A stretch of DNA of 64,000 bases, taken from contig NC_063448.1 of the NCBI RefSeq assembly GCF_020379485.1, positions 14,345,726-14,409,725 of the forward strand, read 5' to 3'. The DNA is from Brassica napus (Eukaryota > Streptophyta > Magnoliopsida > Brassicales > Brassicaceae). The notes beneath the pieces were generated by a model. That model was not told where the DNA came from. It did not search any database and worked only from the letters and a program-made list of their open reading frames with translations. Positions within the stretch are counted from its first letter, which is position 1, and every line of letters starts with the position of its first letter. Shown one piece after another: positions 61,391 to 64,000 of the stretch. The translations under genes and the position numbers were made by a program.

Positions 61391-62495
61391 ATATAAACCT
61401 GCTTGTATTGCTCTACCGAGCCGGAAAATTGGGGTGTGATGATACCCAGCAATCTTAGAATCTCAAGGTTCCTAAAACCAGTAAAATCACAATCAGTCCT
61501 GTGAGAGGTACGATCAATCCCATGAGGAACACCATTACACCATTGAAAAGCATTATTCCTTTTTCCAATCATCATAATACGTACATACGAAATGCCTATC
61601 AAACCATTATACGTACTATCTCGAAACCCAAATTTATGGTTAGCTACCCCATCTCTTAAAATGTTTCCTCTATCCAAAAAAATCAGTAACATAGCATACA
61701 TTGATCTCTCCTCTGATAAGGGGACTCGAGATAAACTCAAATAATGAAACACCGTAGCTCTTACGCAAACTCTCTCATCGTACAGCATCACCAATGAAAC
61801 AAACCTGATGACCTTCCTGGCTCCATATATTCTCTGCACTTGGTTTAATGAGACCAAGCCAAGAGTATGCCCAAACGAGAAGAGACCAATAAAGTCGATC
61901 CCAAGCGTCAATGAGAACCAAATCAACCACATAATTCCAGACTTTTCACCCGTACCCCAACCCTTGGCCAAAGACCAACATAAAACTGTAAAAAAGAATA
62001 TAAACCAATAACTAAAGATTTTTTCCAGATGATGAACCCATAGCAATAACCAAAACAAAATCTTTTATTCCAATACTTAACCTTTCGTGGAAACTTAGCC
62101 CACTTGAATTGAACAACCAGAAACAAAGAGAATATGAAAATAAAACCAAGTGTGCTCAAAGAGCTTATTAAAACAATAGAGACCGCAAAAACAAAGAGCA
62201 CCCATCGCTTAGCTGTTGTACGTTTGCGAGGAGAGATGAAGGGGTGGACAAACCTCTTCTTTGTGTTTCCTCCTACAGTTGCAGAAAACAATTGCTTACT
62301 TGCACCAGCTCTCTTTTCCACATCAACGGTAGCAACCTCCATATTCATTAACCCAATAAATCTTTCCCAAGCTTCCTTATCAAACATATGCAACATCCAT
62401 GATGTTTGCCAATCAAGAAGAGCAGATCGTATCCTATTTCCCCGAATCACATTATCAATTGACAAAGATCTCGTTTTGATGATAACGAAGATCAT
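61387..62495 (-). pseudogene. LINE upstream ORF, hydrophobic, frameshifted
   Basis: Two overlapping frames (62495-61923, 190 codons; 62058-61387, 223 codons) occupy the place of ORF1. The first has a soluble start (SALLDWQTSWMLHMFDKEAW; PFISPRKRTTAKRW) and then several hydrophobic stretches (VLFVFAVSIVLISSLSTLGF). The second continues hydrophobic (FSYWFIFFFTVLCW; IMWLIWFSLTLGIDFIGLF) and ends soluble (KFGFRDSTYNGLIG). Its stop overlaps the ORF2 start as ATGA (61387-61390). I find no DUF4283 and no zinc knuckle. Either a membrane-type ORF1 or a T-rich spacer that happens to be open would explain it; a one-base shift near 62000 breaks continuity. Confidence 0.4.
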
Positions 62496-62800
62496 GCCAC
62501 GATAGTGTTGTGATTGATCCTCTGGATTCCGTATCCGTTTCGAATATCCTATTGATGTTCTAGTCCTTCTGATCCTGATCTAGTCTCTGGCCCACAGAGT
62601 CTTTCGCGAATCCAAAAGAATCCTATTTGCCCAATTTCTTCTTCGATTCCATATCTTCCCGATCTTGTCATTGTGATAGAGTTTTGCTCGCCTCCGAATC
62701 TTCCTCTGATTACCCGGATCCTATCGTCGAAAAAACATGAAACCCTAGTTCGCCATAGCCATCGCCCGTGTAATTCAATAATCTTGACTCATTTAATTTA

Positions 62801-64000
62801 GGGAGAATTGCCAAGTGTGACTCAAAACTTGGAGTCAAACCCAAAACAATACCCCAACTTGGGTCAAACGCAAAAGTAACTTAAAAGGCTATTGAAATTA
62901 CAACTATCCCCTTGTGACCAAACAAAAAAACGGAATTTTTTTTACGTTTCTACCCCTCGCAAGTCGTCTGTTTAGACGACTTGAAAATAAGTCGTCCAGA
63001 CGACTTAACTGAAAGTCGTCTGGACAGTTAGTCTTAAACATAATTTAAAAATTTTGTAAAAAATATTTTGATAAGTGAAAAATGGGAATTATGTAATTAA
63101 CATATGTCTTAGGAGGTATAAATTAAGATATAACAAATTTCAATTGTTTTCAGCATAGATGAGTGAAAGTAGTGAGTCATGATATTCTTTAGTTTATGTT
63201 TCATCAACATATGTTGTAGTATTGTATGTGTTCTTAGGGTTAGATTTTGGAAAGCATTAAAACCGTTTTTGAAAATTTTTAAAATTACTTATGCGTGTTC
63301 ATTTCTGTGTATAGTAAACACTATTTAAGTATAATTTGATTTTATAACGTGGTTAGTTAGTTAATCTAGTCATTTTAGTTTAGGGGTTCATTTTAGGGTC
63401 TAGGACGACTTAATATTTTGTCGTCTGAAAACAGACGACTAAATATTAAGTCGTCTGTTGTACATTATCAGCCAGAATAAGTCGTCTAAACCGGACCAAA
63501 CCTTAAAGTTTACCAATGTACTTTTAAAGCTAACCGGATTATTTACCCAATATATAAGGTGATTTTTTTTTTTTGTTTCATTTTTCGCGAAATTCAGAAA
63601 CCCTAACAGTTCTCTCTCAAAACCCTAACAGTTCTCTCTCAAAGGCGATTTCGAATTCCCACGATTTCCGAACAAACCATCGTTCTCAACGTCGGCTATC
63701 TATCTCACTTCATTCTCACCGTTGTCGCCGCAGCTTCTTCTAACCCTAGCGCCGCCGATTCCTCTAAACCCTAGCGCCGCCGATTCCTCTAAACCCTAGC
63801 GCCGCCGCTTCCACTATTTCCGAACAAACCGTCGCCCTCGCCACCGTGGTCACCAACGTTCTCACCGCCGCTTCCTCTAAACACTAGCGCCGCCGCTTCC
63901 TCTAAACACTAGCGCCGCCGCTTCTTCTAAACCCTAGCGCCGCCGCTTCTTCTCTGTAAACCTTAGCGCCGTTTCTCTGTAAACCCTAACGCCGCTAAGT
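62801..64000 (+). mobile_element. Second MULE of the GACGACTT family, left part
   Basis: From GGGAGAATTGCC the first 590 bases parallel the left part of the element at 35024: GCCCCTTGTGACC corresponds to ATCCCCTTGTGACCAAAC, then TATTTTGAT..GTGAAAAAT, and TGTTGTAGTATTGTATGT. Motif pairs occur at 62960-63030 and 63400-63490 (about 11 cores). The nine bases before it, TTTAATTTA, would be its target copy. A TATA-like ATATATAAGG lies at 63549-63558. The right end is outside the window. Confidence 0.7.
63735..63990 (+). repeat. Tandem G+C-rich repeat of about 25 bp
   Basis: The unit CTAGCGCCGCCG(A/C)TTCC followed by TCTAAACC recurs about eight times, some copies diverged, downstream of the TATA-like box at 63549 and a leader with AAACCCTAACAGTTCTCTCT twice. 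Base composition is sharply unlike the surrounding AT-rich DNA, which suggests captured host 5' leader or coding sequence that was then multiplied. Confidence 0.65.

Larger units (their letters stand above)
57283..62785 (-). mobile_element. Full-length L1-like LINE
   Basis: The 14-bp duplication GACTCATTTAATTT (57269-57282 and 62786-62799) flanks 5503 bp. A T run at 57283-57293 is the minus-strand poly(A) tail. From right to left it has a leader of about 290 bases, a hydrophobic ORF region (62495-61387) and ORF2 with endonuclease, reverse transcriptase, zinc-finger and RNase H parts (61390-57313). No CCHC-type ORF1 is visible. Both ends being intact shows the insertion was full-length; two stops and one shift in ORF2 make this copy inactive now. 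Confidence 0.9.

Overview
This window is nuclear DNA of a crucifer, most likely Brassica, Raphanus or a close relative. The evidence is introns of plant type, AT-rich intergenic DNA full of Helitron ends of the Arabidopsis AtREP type, tRNA-derived SINEs, plant L1-like LINEs, and a gene order that I recall from Arabidopsis chromosome 1 around At1g22540-At1g22590. All homology calls are from memory of families; no search was run.

Only three protein genes look intact: two convergent NPF5-type peptide/nitrate transporter genes (25593-27572 plus, 27906-30112 minus) and a single-exon type I (M-gamma) MADS-box gene like AGL87 (45535-46023 plus). A broken 3' piece of a third NPF5 gene (40810-41140) lies between them, so the 25-46 kb stretch is probably an orthologous block swollen by transposons. 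Other gene relics are a NOP2 rRNA methyltransferase pseudogene joined to an eIF2-beta exon (16784-19754), a minus-strand multi-exon pseudogene with a duplicated nine-exon block (8483-14090), and a truncated first exon at 5526.

The rest is mobile DNA. 1-2790: 3' end of a Tat-like Ty3/Gypsy element with an antisense gene. 2936-5399: a LINE carrying ORF1 only. 5733-7443, 10200-10809, 24214-24541 and 42928-43957: Helitrons. 15594-16552, 33580-34454, 54368-55477 and 55494-56927: short minus-strand poly(A) retroposons without reverse transcriptase. 21978-22848: a miniature Copia-like LTR element. 35024-39042: a 4 kb non-autonomous MULE filled with paired GACGACTT/AAGTCGTC motifs and containing a hairpin of about 380 bp per arm; a second member starts at 62801 and runs off the window. 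48003-48895 and 53405-54183: two foldback elements built of telomere-like repeats with 9-bp target duplications. 57283-62785: a full-length LINE with a broken ORF2 and an unusual hydrophobic upstream ORF.

The host genes are ordinary. The observations most worth following are the motif-packed MULE family, the ORF1-only LINE beside a LINE that appears to lack a gag-type ORF1, and the chimeric NOP2/eIF2-beta relic. Insertion boundaries given with target duplications were read directly from the sequence; those called approximate were not.
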